DNA of 64,000 nucleotides from Atopsyche davidsoni. Its lineage: Eukaryota; Arthropoda; Insecta; Trichoptera; Hydrobiosidae. Position numbers and translations under genes: made by a program. The notes beneath the pieces were generated by a model, which had not been told where the DNA came from, ran no database searches, and saw only the letters and a list, made by a program, of their open reading frames with translations. Location: NCBI GenBank assembly GCA_022113835.1, contig JAILWY010000022.1, forward strand, positions 4,836,001 through 4,900,000, written 5' to 3'. This document shows positions 1-11,109 of the stretch, in pieces (position 1 is the first letter of the stretch; each line of letters opens with the position of its first letter).

Positions 1-110
1 TAGATCAAGGAATCTATTCAATTATTGGAATGAATTTTTTTTTTATTGGTGCAGTAGTTTTTTCGCAAAAAACTCGAAAATGAGCCCATCAAGGGTTCTA
101 GATACGTCAA
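1..110 (+). repeat. Partial copy of unidentified dispersed repeat family A
   Basis: The segment containing GCAGTAGTTTTTTCGC, then an ACTCGAAAATG block and a CCCATCAA block, matches the end of the longer copies at 2150-2650 and 58975-59470. The left part of this copy lies outside the window. No ORF or known superfamily terminus is recognisable, so only membership of the family is claimed. Confidence 0.6.
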
Positions 111-324
111 TTATGTGTGTAGGTGTAGCTTCAGTCACTCCCATATATAGCACAATTTCCCCAAATTGTGATGACAAACCTTGTACATAACAAGCAAGGT
201 ACTAAACCTATAAAAAAAAAAAAAAACTGGATATATATATATATATATTTTTTTTTATTGAAAGTCGATGTTTTTGTCTGTGTCAAAAATATTGTATTTC
301 TAGGTATTTTTAATGTGAAAATAA

Positions 325-613
325 TGATAGTCGGTGTTGCGAGGCAGCGTCTTGGACCGCCCGAGCGTTGGAGACGCCGGAGTCTCGTAGTCTCCGAAGT
401 GTCCGGAGACGGCCGAGCGGCCCCGGAGCTGCCCGAGCGCGGGTCGGCCGGGCCGGCAGTCAGTCCCCGCCGGAGCAGCCGCAGCGCGTGTCGCCCGCAC
501 CAGCCGACGCAAATATAGCCGCGCCGCGAACTCGCAAGTGACTTATATTTTTTTTCCAATTTTATATAACAGTGAAGTGAACAGTGTTCCGCAGGAGCTG
601 TGCGTTTTGGCCG
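325..613 (+). promoter_or_regulatory. CpG-rich putative promoter and 5'UTR exon
   Basis: About 200 bases (roughly 335-535) are GC- and CpG-rich in otherwise AT-rich DNA. They contain TCAGTC at 460-465, which fits the arthropod initiator. They are followed by purine-rich leader-like sequence (GTGAAGTGAACAGTG around 570) and a donor-like G|GTATGT at 613/614. No ORF here has a recognisable protein: the overlapping ORFs at 168-518 (+) and 131-718 (-) run through low-complexity sequence. The best reading is the start of a non-coding first exon of a + strand gene. It could instead be an isolated CpG island or the promoter of a minus-strand transcript. Confidence 0.4.
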
Positions 614-784
614 GTATGTATATTGTGACCGCGTCGTGGTTTTCGGTCGAGGAATTCGGCTTTGACCGGCGTGAGAATCGCTCCGGTTATTTTGGTTATT
701 CGCGCATATTTTGTCCACTTGTGCTTCGTTTTGTAAATCTTATCCCGCGTTTGTGACAGATGCTTTCAAAAACTTTATATGTAT

Positions 785-1252
785 TATAAACCAGTGTATC
801 AATTATCTCGGTGAAAGGTGATAAAATATTTTAAACAATACTGTTATTATCTCAAAAGACTGAGTTTTTGCTCCATTCATCTCTTTTTTCTTTTCATGTC
901 TTTTTTCAAAAGTTTACCAACTCACATATTTTATAAACCTGTGTATCGATTATTTCCCTTTTACAAAAAAAAAAACAAGTGTTATATTCAAAGGTGATAA
1001 AATACTTTAAACAATACTGTTATTATCTCAAAAGACTGAGTTATTGCTCCATTCATCTCTCTGCACCGGTCTTTTTTCAAAAGTTATACAATTTTTACAA
1101 ACTCACATATTTTATAAACCAGTGTATCGATTATTTCCCTTTTACAAAAAAAAAACAAGTGTTATATTCAAAGGTGATAAAATATTTTAAACAATACTGT
1201 TATTATCTCAAAAGACTGAGTATTTGCTCCATTCATCTCTCTGCACCGGTCC
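785..1252 (+). repeat. Tandem repeat, three copies of a ~180 bp unit
   Basis: The block AAAGGTGATAAAAT followed by an ACTGTTATTATCTC segment starts at 814, 990 and 1170, giving periods of 176 and 180. Copies share an A-rich run before an AAGTGTTATATTC block and, in the last two, CTGCACCGGT. The ORF at 979-1284 is this repeat read through and its protein repeats with the DNA; it is not a gene. Confidence 0.9.
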
Positions 1253-2149
1253 ATCGTTATATTATATATACACAGTGTTGTTAGATTTTAATTATTGGTA
1301 TTGGTATAAACCTATTGAAAAAATATTTACTTTTACTGTAGCACGATTATAGTTTATATCCTCATGCGACTTAATACCCAATAAACTTCACTGCGGTGAA
1401 ATATATATTTAGTCATTCGTCTCATACAGAAATTTTAGTATACAGCACGTTCTGTGCTCGTGACATCTAGTAGATTATTTACGTGACGAGCTATTTGATA
1501 CTATGCGTACACAATATTAGGTTTTCATGAAAAACATACAAAATAATATTTAAAAAAAAACTTAATTTTTTTTATCACATCCAATGCAACTGTGGCGGAC
1601 TTTATTAGACTGTAACCTGAATGGGTTGAATTTAAGGCTTCAGTGAGTTCTTCGGTCCGAATCCTAAACCGGCAGGTGAATTCCAATTAGGCTGACGCAT
1701 TGTTTATTGCAATATTTATCTCTCATTATCGTAATTGTTAAATGACCAGCGGGGGGTGAAATATCTGAAAGTGAGCCTTCACGACCCCCTCCCCCTCGTT
1801 AGGCTGGTGACATGCGTGACATTATCACATTATATAATGATATGCTAATAAAACTTGCTGAAAACAATTATTTCAGAGAGATAATGAAGTTATATCTATT
1901 ATCGTTGTCATGTAATGAATTCAATTAAAATTACGCTCACCACGCACTGTGTGTTATAAGCATTTAACAAAAGTATGATATTTTTATATTAGTAGATAAA
2001 ATAATCACTAAATATTTATTTTTTTATAAATACATAAATTCAGTGATAAAGTATTATAATATGTGTTATTATAAAATTAAATAAACGATACGACAACATT
2101 GGCAAAAAAGTCACAAAAGCTTGCAGGTAGCTAAAAATACACCTTTTCG
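1253..2149. other. AT-rich non-coding stretch
   Basis: No ORF with coding character and no clear transposon end was seen. A short GC-richer patch at 1745-1805 contains a G run and a C run. The remainder is poly(A/T)-rich. Confidence 0.5.
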
Positions 2150-2650
2150 GAAATCGAAATCGTGTCATTTTATTTATTTAATTGTTACTTTATTTTTCTA
2201 TTTTGAAAATCTATTTCTTTTAAAAAATAATAAAAAATGTATAAACTATATTTATATATTTTTTATTATTTAATTACCTTTCGTTTTCAAGGTCAAATGC
2301 ATTCACGAAAATGTTGAAAAATTTGATAAAATAACGACTTCTCAAAACTTCAAAGTCTGTTATAGTTTTTTTTTATTTTTTGTAAATTTTTAAACTAATC
2401 CCTTGCCATAGGTTCATATGCTATCTTTGAATTTTAATTTAAAAAAGGGCTCAGCAATGCTTAGGGTTCTAGATCAGTCGGTCATAATGATCTCCAAACG
2501 CCTAAAAATCAATTATAAAAACAGATGTTACTCATATTAAAAGTAAATTTATTTAATTTTTGGCATTTTTTTAATTATTTAAATTTGTGCAGTAGTTTTT
2601 TCGCAAAAAAAATTAGACAAAAAACTCGAAAATGCTCCCATCAATAAAAC
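2150..2650 (+). repeat. Unidentified dispersed repeat family A, long copy
   Basis: From AAATCGTGTCATTT onward this ~500 bp tracks the copy at 58975-59470 through several shared blocks: a TATTTAATTA stretch, ATGTTGAAAAAT, a TGATAAAAT block and GCAGTAGTTTTTTCGC. Minus-strand copies lie at 50300-50600 and 56500-56905. It encodes nothing visible. It could be a MITE or an old non-autonomous element whose termini I cannot fix. Confidence 0.75.
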
Positions 2651-3319
2651 GTTGATATATGCATATATTTATTAATTATAAATTTTTTATGTGTGATAAC
2701 ATTTTATTGGCAAAGTGGGATCATCCACAAATAGCCCGCAGTAAATAAAAATATTTTTTTAATAATTACGCCTCTAAAGAATAAAATTATTTTCATCATG
2801 CTAATTCATGGGCCGACGAATTCTAATATCCATTGCAAATTAATTTCACAGAATTATCCAGTCACCGGGGGGATGTTAAAAACGGGTGCGCCCTCCGCTC
2901 GTTTTTAATCATATTATCGCCTAATTAGGACTAGTGAACTTTCGTATAAACGAATCAACTATCGCCGATCCAAGGCCACTGAGGAAGCGGTAATTCCCCG
3001 AGGACCTCCCGCCGAGCTGGGTCCCTCGCAAACACATCCTGCAAAGAAATTACCTCGCTCAGGAATGATCATATTTCACGGGTCGTGTATAGTTATTTTA
3101 ATTATTTTTTTATTTTTTGGAGTTGTGGTCGGGTCAATTCCGCTTTCCAGCGTCGGAATATTGACATCAGCTCGGCGGTTTAATATGTAGTATTGGATAT
3201 CTTCTGAGTTCTGCGTCGGCCTCCGAACATCTGGCGACGCGTCAACCGTAAAGTTATTTTTGCCACATTAAGCGGACACGTTCGACATTGGAACTAATTT
3301 CGTGTTAAGATATAATAAC
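2651..3319. other. Mixed AT-rich and GC-richer single-copy DNA
   Basis: Patches at 2855-3060 and 3120-3300 are less AT-rich than the flanks and contain homeodomain-type TAATTA and CTAATTAG cores. No coding signal was seen. This could be intronic regulatory DNA, but that rests on composition alone. Confidence 0.25.
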
Positions 3320-3345
3320 CAGTGGCGTGCCGCGACACCGGCGGC
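3320..3345 (+). mobile_element. DNA-transposon-like terminus (CAGTGGCGTGC)
   Basis: CAGTGGCGTGC recurs at 51942 and, with one change, at 32372. A reverse-oriented CGCCACTG lies at 46603-46610. Termini of this type are common on hAT-like insect elements. No partner end was found nearby, so only a terminus is reported. Confidence 0.3.
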
Positions 3346-3689
3346 CGCGCAAGCTGTTTTGTACCGAAAAACTACTTTTGAATATAAAAAATCGCATTCA
3401 AAGTAGTCCATTGCAAAAAGAGATAATGCACAGTGAAAATTATTAGCACAGCTGCTTAGTGACGCGTCGTTGATAAAATTTAATATTTATTAATTATTAT
3501 CTGCACGTATCGATACGTCGAATTTTTTATAAAATTACGGCGTTATCAAATATTTTTTTTTACATCAGGATAAAAATATTTCAGCGGGGAAAATCGATTA
3601 CAAGGGGAAATTAAAAAAGGTCGTAAATTTTTAATCCATCGGAGATATAAAAATGAATATTAAGAAGGCCTTTTTAATGATTTATGCCG

Positions 3690-3775
3690 TGGGGTGGTCC
3701 AGTAATTAGTATAGTTGCTTAGTGACACGCGTCGCAGACCACCTCGTAGTCCAGCGGTTGGAGCACATGCTTGTA
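3690..3775 (+). repeat. tRNA-derived SINE head (A-box-like)
   Basis: GTGGTCCAGTAATTAG at about 3694 resembles a tRNA A box and nearly equals GTGGTCTAGTAATTAG on the minus strand near 33430. A second tRNA-like phrase, TAGTCCAGCGGTTGGAGCAC, follows at about 3749. No B box follows before AT-rich sequence, so this is a SINE remnant and not a tRNA gene. Confidence 0.45.
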
Positions 3776-4109
3776 CATATTTTAATATTTAAATTTTTTT
3801 TTAAATCTTGAATGCTTATACAGTGTGTTTTTTTTTAGATTATTCAATATTAATATTTTTACGTCTTCTAATATCGAACTTCTCAATTTTACTCATTAAA
3901 GTATATTGTTTGTGTGAATCGATAACCTATTGATATATTCTGTAATATATTTTCATATCACTACGCCTTTTAATCTGTATTGCGTAGTTTGTTTTTAAAA
4001 TACCTTATCGGAAATATACTTTAATCATTATTTTACTGTGTTCGTAGATTTTGGCAGCCGTTGCTCTAAAGCGTTCTAGTTGCTATTTTGCGTTGTGCTT
4101 TATACCTTA

Positions 4110-4140
4110 TGACGTTTCGGTTTCGGTACTGAGATCTTAT
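4110..4140 (-). repeat. Hairpin motif family H1 (GAAACGTC type)
   Basis: On the minus strand a GTACCG hairpin leads into CCGAAACGTC. The same architecture recurs at 4665, 19816, 26710, 33498, 44643 and 62551. The host element of the motif is unknown. Confidence 0.5.
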
Positions 4141-5189
4141 TTATATGTTTGAAGACACAAACCATTTTACAGCAAAACACAATAAATTTATTCAACTGAT
4201 TTATGTTTTATGGGCGTTACTATGCAAGTTTTTTTGAGGTACGACAAAAATATAAGCACAAATTCTTTTGTGTTGATCTTTCACTAGAACTTTTTCGTCG
4301 TTTCACTTTTAGCTTCCGGAACACTATAGTTGTATTAATAAACTTGTCTCTTGTTCAATAGGCGAACGACACAGATCGCGTTTATACGTAGGCGTCGAAA
4401 AGTATGCAAGTTTCTCGAAGCCAAGTTTTCACTTCCATTGAGTCGAGTTTTTCTTATCACGCTAAGTGCCTCCACTATGAGAATAAATCGAGCAAAAAAA
4501 AAAATCTATGAGGTCGTTATACGAATTATTTCAGAGAATATACATTTCTTTCACTTGCTGTTGAGCTAGTTGCTCGGCTTGATAACTTCTCTGAGACAAT
4601 AACGACTCGGATATGATTGTGCTTCTTATTGTCTTATTCTGTGTGAATATTTTATATTAAGTGTGTCGACGTTTTAGTCTCCGCGTTGAGACCATCTTCA
4701 CGGTTCATATTTAGATCAATACCCACTTTTGCAGGCGTAACTTATATTAGGTATATTATTGTTTATCTGTAAGACAAAAAGGCCATTAATCATTAAGGCA
4801 AGTATTTATTTATCATAACACAACGCGATTTTGATTGAATAACTGTTTTATTGTTTATTTACAAAAATATATTTTAAGACTCGAGCTAATTTTGTTTTAC
4901 AATATATACATAAATATTGCTTTTACATAATGCTTTTATAAGTTATTGTATAAAATATATTTATTATCATTAAATCCATTCAAGAGTTCGTTTGTTGTTT
5001 TTAGCTTTTCCTGGAAGGCTCCGGCGAGCGGCTTATCTATGGCAGTGTATAATTTTCTATACCCAGATCGGTCAACATATTTTCGTTTTCACTGTAGCGG
5101 CAAATCAGGAAAATCATATTACCCCTCGCGTCCCCAGCGGCCCGGCCCGTTTATCTCCAGATAATTCAATCTGCATTACGACTGCGTAT
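4141..5189. other. AT-rich non-coding stretch with a second H1 hairpin
   Basis: The minus strand at 4665-4701 reads GAAGATGGTCTC, a short loop, GAGAC, then AAAACGTC, another member of hairpin family H1. The short ORFs at 4351-4569 and 4946-5192 show no domain or composition typical of genes. A GC-richer patch at 5015-5160 is unassigned. Confidence 0.4.
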
Positions 5190-5540
5190 TAGATCCGAAT
5201 ATTCCGTCTCGTGTTCTTTTGGTGTCCCTGGACTGATACGCGTGCTTTTTTATTTATATAGCCTTTTTGTTATATTAAAAAAAGACAACAAGCGAGTATA
5301 GCGAGTATAACTGGAAACAAAGCATTTTACTTTGCAGCTGCGTGGTAGATTAGAATATTCCGTCTCGTGTTCTTTTGGTGTCAATGGACTGATATGCGTG
5401 ATTTTTTTTTATTATATACCCTTTTTGCAATATTAAAAGAGACAACAAGTGAGTATAGCGAGTATAACTGGAAACAAGGCATTTTACTTTGCAGCTGCGT
5501 GTTATATTCGAATATTCCATCTCGTGTTCTTTCAGTGGTC
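5190..5540 (+). repeat. Tandem repeat, two copies plus a partial of a ~157 bp unit
   Basis: ATTCCGTCTCGTGTTCTTT recurs at 5201 and 5357, and as ATTCCATCTCGTGTTCTTT at 5514, giving periods of 156 and 157. Each unit contains GAGTATAGCGAGTATAACTG and TTTGCAGCTGCGTG. No coding potential was seen. Confidence 0.85.
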
Positions 5541-6029
5541 TAAGATCGATAATACACTGAAGCGCAGGTTCACTACTCTTTTAGGCAGCTTAATGATATT
5601 CTTTTTAAGGCTTCAAAAATAAATACACCCATGAGCGTAGAGACACGAGTTTAAGGGTGTTTTTCAGGAGACGCACGTCAAATTATTCAGGACTCCGCAC
5701 TCCGAGTATCGCATCCTTTTCAAACGGACTTCAAAACCGGATTTAAATAACATTGGAGACACGCTGGACTGCTGCAGACCGCAGGCCCGGGTTCCTGTCC
5801 CTGGATCCTGGAATCCGCCCCTGTAACAAGCGGGCAATTACCGCCCTGATCCGGGTCTGGGGACCCTCTTATATATAGACAGATTCCAATATAGCCAGGG
5901 CTGCCGACGCCACGCATTACAACCACAATGTATTAAAAATTTAATTTTATATTATTTTTTGAAAAAATATATAAAGCCTACTCTGCAGCTCCAGTTCAAA
6001 GTCCAGAGAAAATAAAAAAAAATAATAAT
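5541..6029. other. Non-coding stretch with one GC-rich patch
   Basis: A GC-rich patch at 5770-5905 (with CAGGCCCGGGTTCCTG and several CCC/GGG runs) sits in AT-rich DNA. The minus-strand ORF 5720-5926 covers it but shows no recognisable domain. Confidence 0.3.
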
Positions 6030-6112
6030 AATAACGTGGATGCGGAATCGAGAGTTGAACCAAAATAGTAAGACTGCAGAACAAATATATGTTCAGTGAG
6101 AGGCACATGGAG
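6030..6112 (+). repeat. LINE 3'-tail fragment, plus strand
   Basis: ACGTGGATGCGGAAT followed by an AATATATGTTCAGTGAGA block matches the tail segment also seen at 8565-8640 (+), 57520-57645 (+) and 62265-62480 (-). It is the end of the LINE family whose reverse transcriptase tail lies at 30385-30740. Confidence 0.55.
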
Positions 6113-8560
6113 ACGAATATATTATTAATAACGCATTTTAATTAATTAAATATATAGGGAAACATACAATATAGCTGTTTGTAGTTATCCCTAAGATCGT
6201 GTTCAGGAATTAAACACTGATTTAGAAAATTAACATTATGAATATTATAATTAGATCAAATAAAGAAATGGAGTTAACATTAATTAAATTTTTAGTTTAT
6301 TTGTATTTGAGCAAGAAAATTGTTTTAAATAAATTTTTTATGATTTATTAAGTGATTGAGTATAATTTTAATTATATTCTTGAAATAAATTTTTATATAG
6401 TCTATTTTTAACGTTCGTGTTCTTAAAGTTTGATTAAATAATGTTGATAAAACACTTTTATTATGTAAATTTACTATAAAATATAATTATTTCCTCTAGA
6501 GATTTTTTTTAATTGCATTTTTGTGTTGTTTAATTATAATTAAATTTAATTAAAACTTTTTTTTTCAATATATAATCATTGTGTATGCAATATGCTTCAA
6601 TTAATCAATCCACACGTTAATGAAGAACAAACAATATTTTCGATCATCATTTCTTGTACGTATTTATTTCCTGAAACCGTATTGCAATAACTAATTTATT
6701 TTTTAAATTAAGCTTAATACCTAGATTTTTTTTATTTATTTAATTTATTTTTTATTTAATAACACATAATTATCTATCGATGCAGTATTCCGAAGTTCGA
6801 GCTCCAATACTAGGACCATATTTTAGGGAATCCCAGCACCGGGGCAGAAACGTCGGTAAACACACATATATATATATATATATATATAGTACAAACAATG
6901 TTTATTTTTAACCTAATAATATTAATAAAAAAATAATTTAAAGAAATCGTGTGTTAAAGTTATTAAGATTAAGGGGCGGCAACCCTGTCCAAGGTAAGCC
7001 CAGCCAGCGAGGATATATTTTAAGGGTTTTTTACCCTCTAAAGGTATTGCCTGAAAATGTACTCGAGAAAAAATATAAATTCTAGTTTATTTCGCATTCC
7101 GTGGATAAGAATTTATTTATTTTGTACATAAAGCGATCAGGCCATTTTCTCCAATACTACTTTTTATATAAAATGCGCAGAAAACGAGACAACCGGCCTT
7201 TAAGGCACAAGGGCGGTTTATTCCTTTACCTGTGCTCGTCGGGGATTTCAGTATTATCCACGTTCATTTCCTTGCCTATCCGCCGGCTTAAAACCAAATT
7301 TTCTGCTACATTCTGAGATAACTGATGATTATCAGTTAACCCCTTGAGGCCCCGTGGCACTCAAAAATTTAATAAATAAATAAAAAAATATTTTTAACCG
7401 ATACGCATAGCGAACATCACTTACGAGTAAAATGTTTTGTTTTGATGAAATATTATGAATAAATAAATCAATATGCGGATACTAACTACAAGACAACGGG
7501 GTGTTGAAAATTATTTACTTTCCGGAGCATTGTGTAAGACAGACGAATTTTTATAAATAACGGTTGTAATATTTGCACAAACTGGAATATATATATTATC
7601 CGCGAAAACTAGCATTTTCTCGGACGGGACAATAATTCCACAGAAACTCCGCGTTTTTCATGTGAATTTACATAAGGAAGAAGAAACGCTGCCTTTGCAG
7701 GGAATTTTCTAAATTCCACTGAAATTACGTCGGCCCGGGCAACCCTGCAAAGTATTTTTAGTCCACCTGATGAATTTCTTATGTGTTTCTCTAACGCGTG
7801 TTGTTTATTATACTTAACCTGAATACTTTGTTACTCAGTCTTATGTCCTGACAGATTATAAACTATAATATTGCCGAATTAAAATGATTTAATACTTAAT
7901 ACATCCGCTTTAATAACTCATACAGGTTTACTGTGCGTACAAGCGTGTAGTCCATACAAGCAAAAAACCTGCATAATCTTATTAAAATTTAATTGGATTT
8001 TTAACCAATGATACTGTATACTTAGTAAATCAACATGTATCCCTTATTATTTAAAAAAATACTTATTCTGTATAATATTTTTAAATTTAATTCAAAAAAA
8101 TCTTCGTTACCCAAGGAGTAACCGCTGTTTGCTAATTGAAGAGAAAAAAATATATTTACGCATAGAAAAAAACCGCAAAGAACTTAGTTTATAAAACAAG
8201 TAAAAAGTATTCCAAAAAAAAATTACAAGAAAACGAAAAGAAAGTTGGGTAAAGTAAAAAAAAAATAATGAAGTCTACATTTCATATTACTGAATCTAAA
8301 ATTATTTTTTTAAGCATTTTTGCTTTGCGTATAATTATTTCTTACTTGATTGAGAAACGATGAGAAAATTGCTCAAAATATTTAAAAAAAATGGCGAATA
8401 AATATAAATTCGCTTTTTTGTCAAGTTTAATGCATTTGAAAAATATTTAGTATACTAGAGCTGCATTCATACTTGATGTTAAAAATGTTTGTGAAGAACT
8501 TGGTGCTTTAATAACGCATTTGCATATAACGATTGAAATTCTCATTCAGTGACAGAGCCA
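6113..8560. other. Long AT-rich non-coding stretch with a (TA)n run
   Basis: The stretch contains a (TA)11 microsatellite at 6867-6888, preceded by a CAGAAACGTCGG block that resembles hairpin family H1. A GC-richer patch covers 7175-7290, and TTAACCCCTTGAGG at 7337 resembles a piggyBac-type end without a partner. No gene-like ORF was seen. Confidence 0.45.
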
Positions 8561-8564
8561 CTGT

Positions 8565-8640
8565 GGTTAGATGGCAAATTCAAGGAGAAAATGCCGTTGG
8601 CAGGATAAAATCAACGTGGATGCGGAATTTCTACCGATCG
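8565..8640 (+). repeat. LINE 3'-tail fragment, plus strand
   Basis: AAATTCAAGGAGAAAATGCC and then AACGTGGATGCGGAATTT align with the complement of 62345-62440. It is a short, degenerate piece without an open frame. Confidence 0.55.
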
Positions 8641-8799
8641 AAATGATTACCAAATTGAAAACAGGCACTCGGGAAAGAAGATAGAATCAGTATTATTATA
8701 ATGGATTTCAATGGCATGACATGTATTATTAATAAATTAAGTCTATGTTTTTGAAATTTCCTTGTGTATTTCGGTAGCCAAGCAGACAAGTTCCTGTAA

Positions 8800-8995
8800 T
8801 TAATGACGTCAGACAGAGAGGGGCTGGGGGAGCAAGGGAGAAGGGCATCTCATAACCAACCCCTCCCCATTGACAGCCCCCCAGACAGGCGGCAGACACA
8901 ATGGTGGAAATTATTCTGCTTAGACAAAAGAAACAGATGGCCGACAGGAGGGGGTGGTAAGCACCCCCGGCCTGCTGATTACATCATTGTCTGAT
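8800..8995. other. GC-richer single-copy block
   Basis: About 190 bases are purine-rich and less AT-rich than the flanks, starting with a TGACGTCA site at 8803. The ORF at 8803-8994 is low complexity and unrecognised. The block may be a conserved intronic element; this is inference from composition. Confidence 0.2.
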
Positions 8996-9017
8996 GTTTA
9001 ATTCATTTCATAATGTA

Positions 9018-9793
9018 TTAACCCCCAAAAACTACCAAACACAGCACACAAGTACACCCCGTCGTTTCAGTATCGGCACTGAAACCACTTTCAGGGATTT
9101 CCCCCATTTTCTTCAGTACACAGTAAAAATTGCACATGTGAAATTGCACGTGCGAAATCTAGTCTATACACTCATTGATTTGCATGCAGTCAAATAAATC
9201 GTTTCCTATAAAAATACTTTGCGGATTACTTGGCATCACAGCGACACCACTTTGTCCTAAAAATTGTTCAACAATTTGGAGGATTATCATTCTCTGATCA
9301 CTCCACTTTGTTCAGAATCCCTGGACAGTATTTGTAAAACTCTACGTCTTATAGGATGAAACATTTCTTCATCACTTTCACACTCGCTAAACATAAAAAA
9401 ACGTAAGCTTCACTATCACTATCAGAAGCCATTATTATTATTAAAAAAATAATTTAAAAAGATTTTCAATCGTCAAAAGTCGAGTCAAAACTGAATTATT
9501 TTTTTAAAATATCTGTTCAACGTCCCTCACCCTTAAATAATAAATGTTTAAATAAAAAAGGGTAAAAGATTAGAGTTTGCTTTGTCTATACATTTAAATT
9601 ATGAGTGATCGGCATCAAAACAATAATAACAAGACGAAATGTATAGTTCCTTATCTTTATTATATAAACAAATGTTAAAGAAGTAACGTTGACGAGTCTT
9701 TACTCTAAAGAGTAAAATGACACATTCAAAAAGGTTTTTAGACAGCAGTCCGCGAAACGGGTACTAGTACCCGCCCCGCCTTTAGTGTGTTAA
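9018..9793 (-). mobile_element. Degraded piggyBac-like element
   Basis: The minus-strand start at 9793 reads TTAA, then CACACTAAAGGCGGGG, then the palindrome GGGTACTAGTACCC (9759-9772), a design typical of piggyBac ends. A TTAA at 9018-9021 could be the other boundary, but its inner bases match the first end only weakly. Between them lies an acidic N-terminal fragment (9210-9432, minus). The catalytic core is absent, so the element is heavily deleted. Confidence 0.4.
9210..9432 (-). pseudogene. Broken N-terminal piece of a piggyBac-like transposase
   Basis: From the ATG at 9432 (minus) the reading is MASDSDSEAY, then a frameshift into an acidic stretch (ESDEEMFHP) followed by an arginine- and glutamine-containing helix and two stops near 9290. 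Acidic serine/aspartate N-termini are usual in piggyBac transposases. The DDD catalytic domain and the cysteine-rich C-terminus are missing. The family call rests on the TTAA/palindrome context more than on the protein. Confidence 0.35.
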
Positions 9794-9800
9794 TATTCAC

Positions 9801-9820
9801 AAAAAAAAAAAAAAAAAAAA
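9801..9820 (+). repeat. Poly(A) run of 20
   Basis: Twenty consecutive A residues follow the putative piggyBac end by 7 bases. Confidence 0.95.
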
Positions 9821-10024
9821 CACTGTATAATAAATATAATTCATTCATACAATAACGCTACAGTGGTGAGACATAAAAAGCATTCAAGGGGGTGGAATTC
9901 AGCATATTGAAGGCAGTGCATGCGTGGGGAATCCGCAAAATAATCGCCCTCTCACGGGGGTTTTCTTCATGGGGTGGTGTTAATGCGACCCTCGGGTTTC
10001 GGTCACCATCGGCATTCATCGCAA

Positions 10025-10072
10025 GGGTCCCCGGGACCCACGACGATCCGCATACGAATTGCATCGTATGCG
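10025..10072. other. Two adjacent GC-rich inverted repeats
   Basis: GGGTCC-CCG-GGACCC (10025-10039) is followed by CGCATACGA-ATTGCA-TCGTATGCG (10049-10072), a perfect 9-bp stem with a 6-base loop. They lie in a GC-richer block (9885-10090) with no recognisable gene. They could be hairpins or palindromic binding sites. Confidence 0.6.
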
Positions 10073-10120
10073 ACACGAGAAGCAGGGTTAGGCAACATGT
10101 ATGTAAAATGAAAAAATAAT

Positions 10121-11060
10121 AATAAATAACCCTTACAAAAGAACTCGTATACGAAGACCACGTTTTTTTCGCAGTTCATTGAAGTTTCAGAAAATGCGCT
10201 CTTGGGTGTTATGACGCTTTTTTTGTTAAAATTATGTGAAACCAGCCACTGTTCTGTCGGAGTTTTAAAGGAAAACGTGTCGTAGAACACAAAAAAAACC
10301 TGTTTTATAAACACCCACACTTACTACGCGTGTGGTGATGAATGATAACTTGTTTTTTTAAAAATTGAAATAGCCACTTATATAAAAGATTACAGAGTGC
10401 GTATATGTATTTCAAAGACTTTACCAGATCCATAAACCAGCGTATTTTGAATGGTTTATTTAAGAATTACGAGTAATTACTGCTTACTCAAACACACAGC
10501 TACTACGGTTTTCTTGTATATCAAAGGTAAATACTAGAGACGTAACAAATCTGATATCCGATAGAATTAAGCCTTTCACTAAACATCTTGCTCTAGGTCC
10601 TTCTAAATTCACAAAGAGCGTAGAATAAAAACTCTTCGTTCATATTATCTTAGTTGCGATTATACCTGAAGATATGAAATATTTTTGCTTTACAATTGTT
10701 GACCTTGAATCTTATATCGTTCACCTCTGTTTTGTCCTAAGCAAATATACCTAGAAATAAATCCTTGAGCAATCATCATGCTTGGAAACCTTCAACACAA
10801 TATTTGCTCACATCCACGACATAAAATACAATTCGCAAAGCGGCATTATGGAAAAGCTGCCTGATTTTCTGTATTTTGTAAGAAAACAACGCTATAAAAC
10901 AGCTTACAGTGGATTTGAATCAGGTATATAATAAAGCTGCCTACACGCACAACGCTATTGACTACTTGCTAATCGGTTGCAAGTATTTCAGTAGTAACAG
11001 CTGATCGCAGTTACTATTGAAATACCTGAAAAAAATACGCCAAAGCTTGCGAACATATTA
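10121..11060. other. AT-rich non-coding stretch
   Basis: No transposon end, RNA gene or coding ORF was recognised. The ORF 10003-10320 (minus) has no domain I know. Confidence 0.4.
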
Positions 11061-11109
11061 AATAATACCATGTTGTTCATTTTCACAAATGAAGCGCAAG
11101 TGTTTTTCA

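Noticed and set aside
979..1284. 101-codon ORF with internal protein repeats
   Set aside because: The protein repeat is only the 180-bp tandem DNA repeat read through.
7337..7360. piggyBac element starting TTAACCCCTTGAGG
   Set aside because: No second TTAA end with inverted sequence and no transposase fragment nearby.
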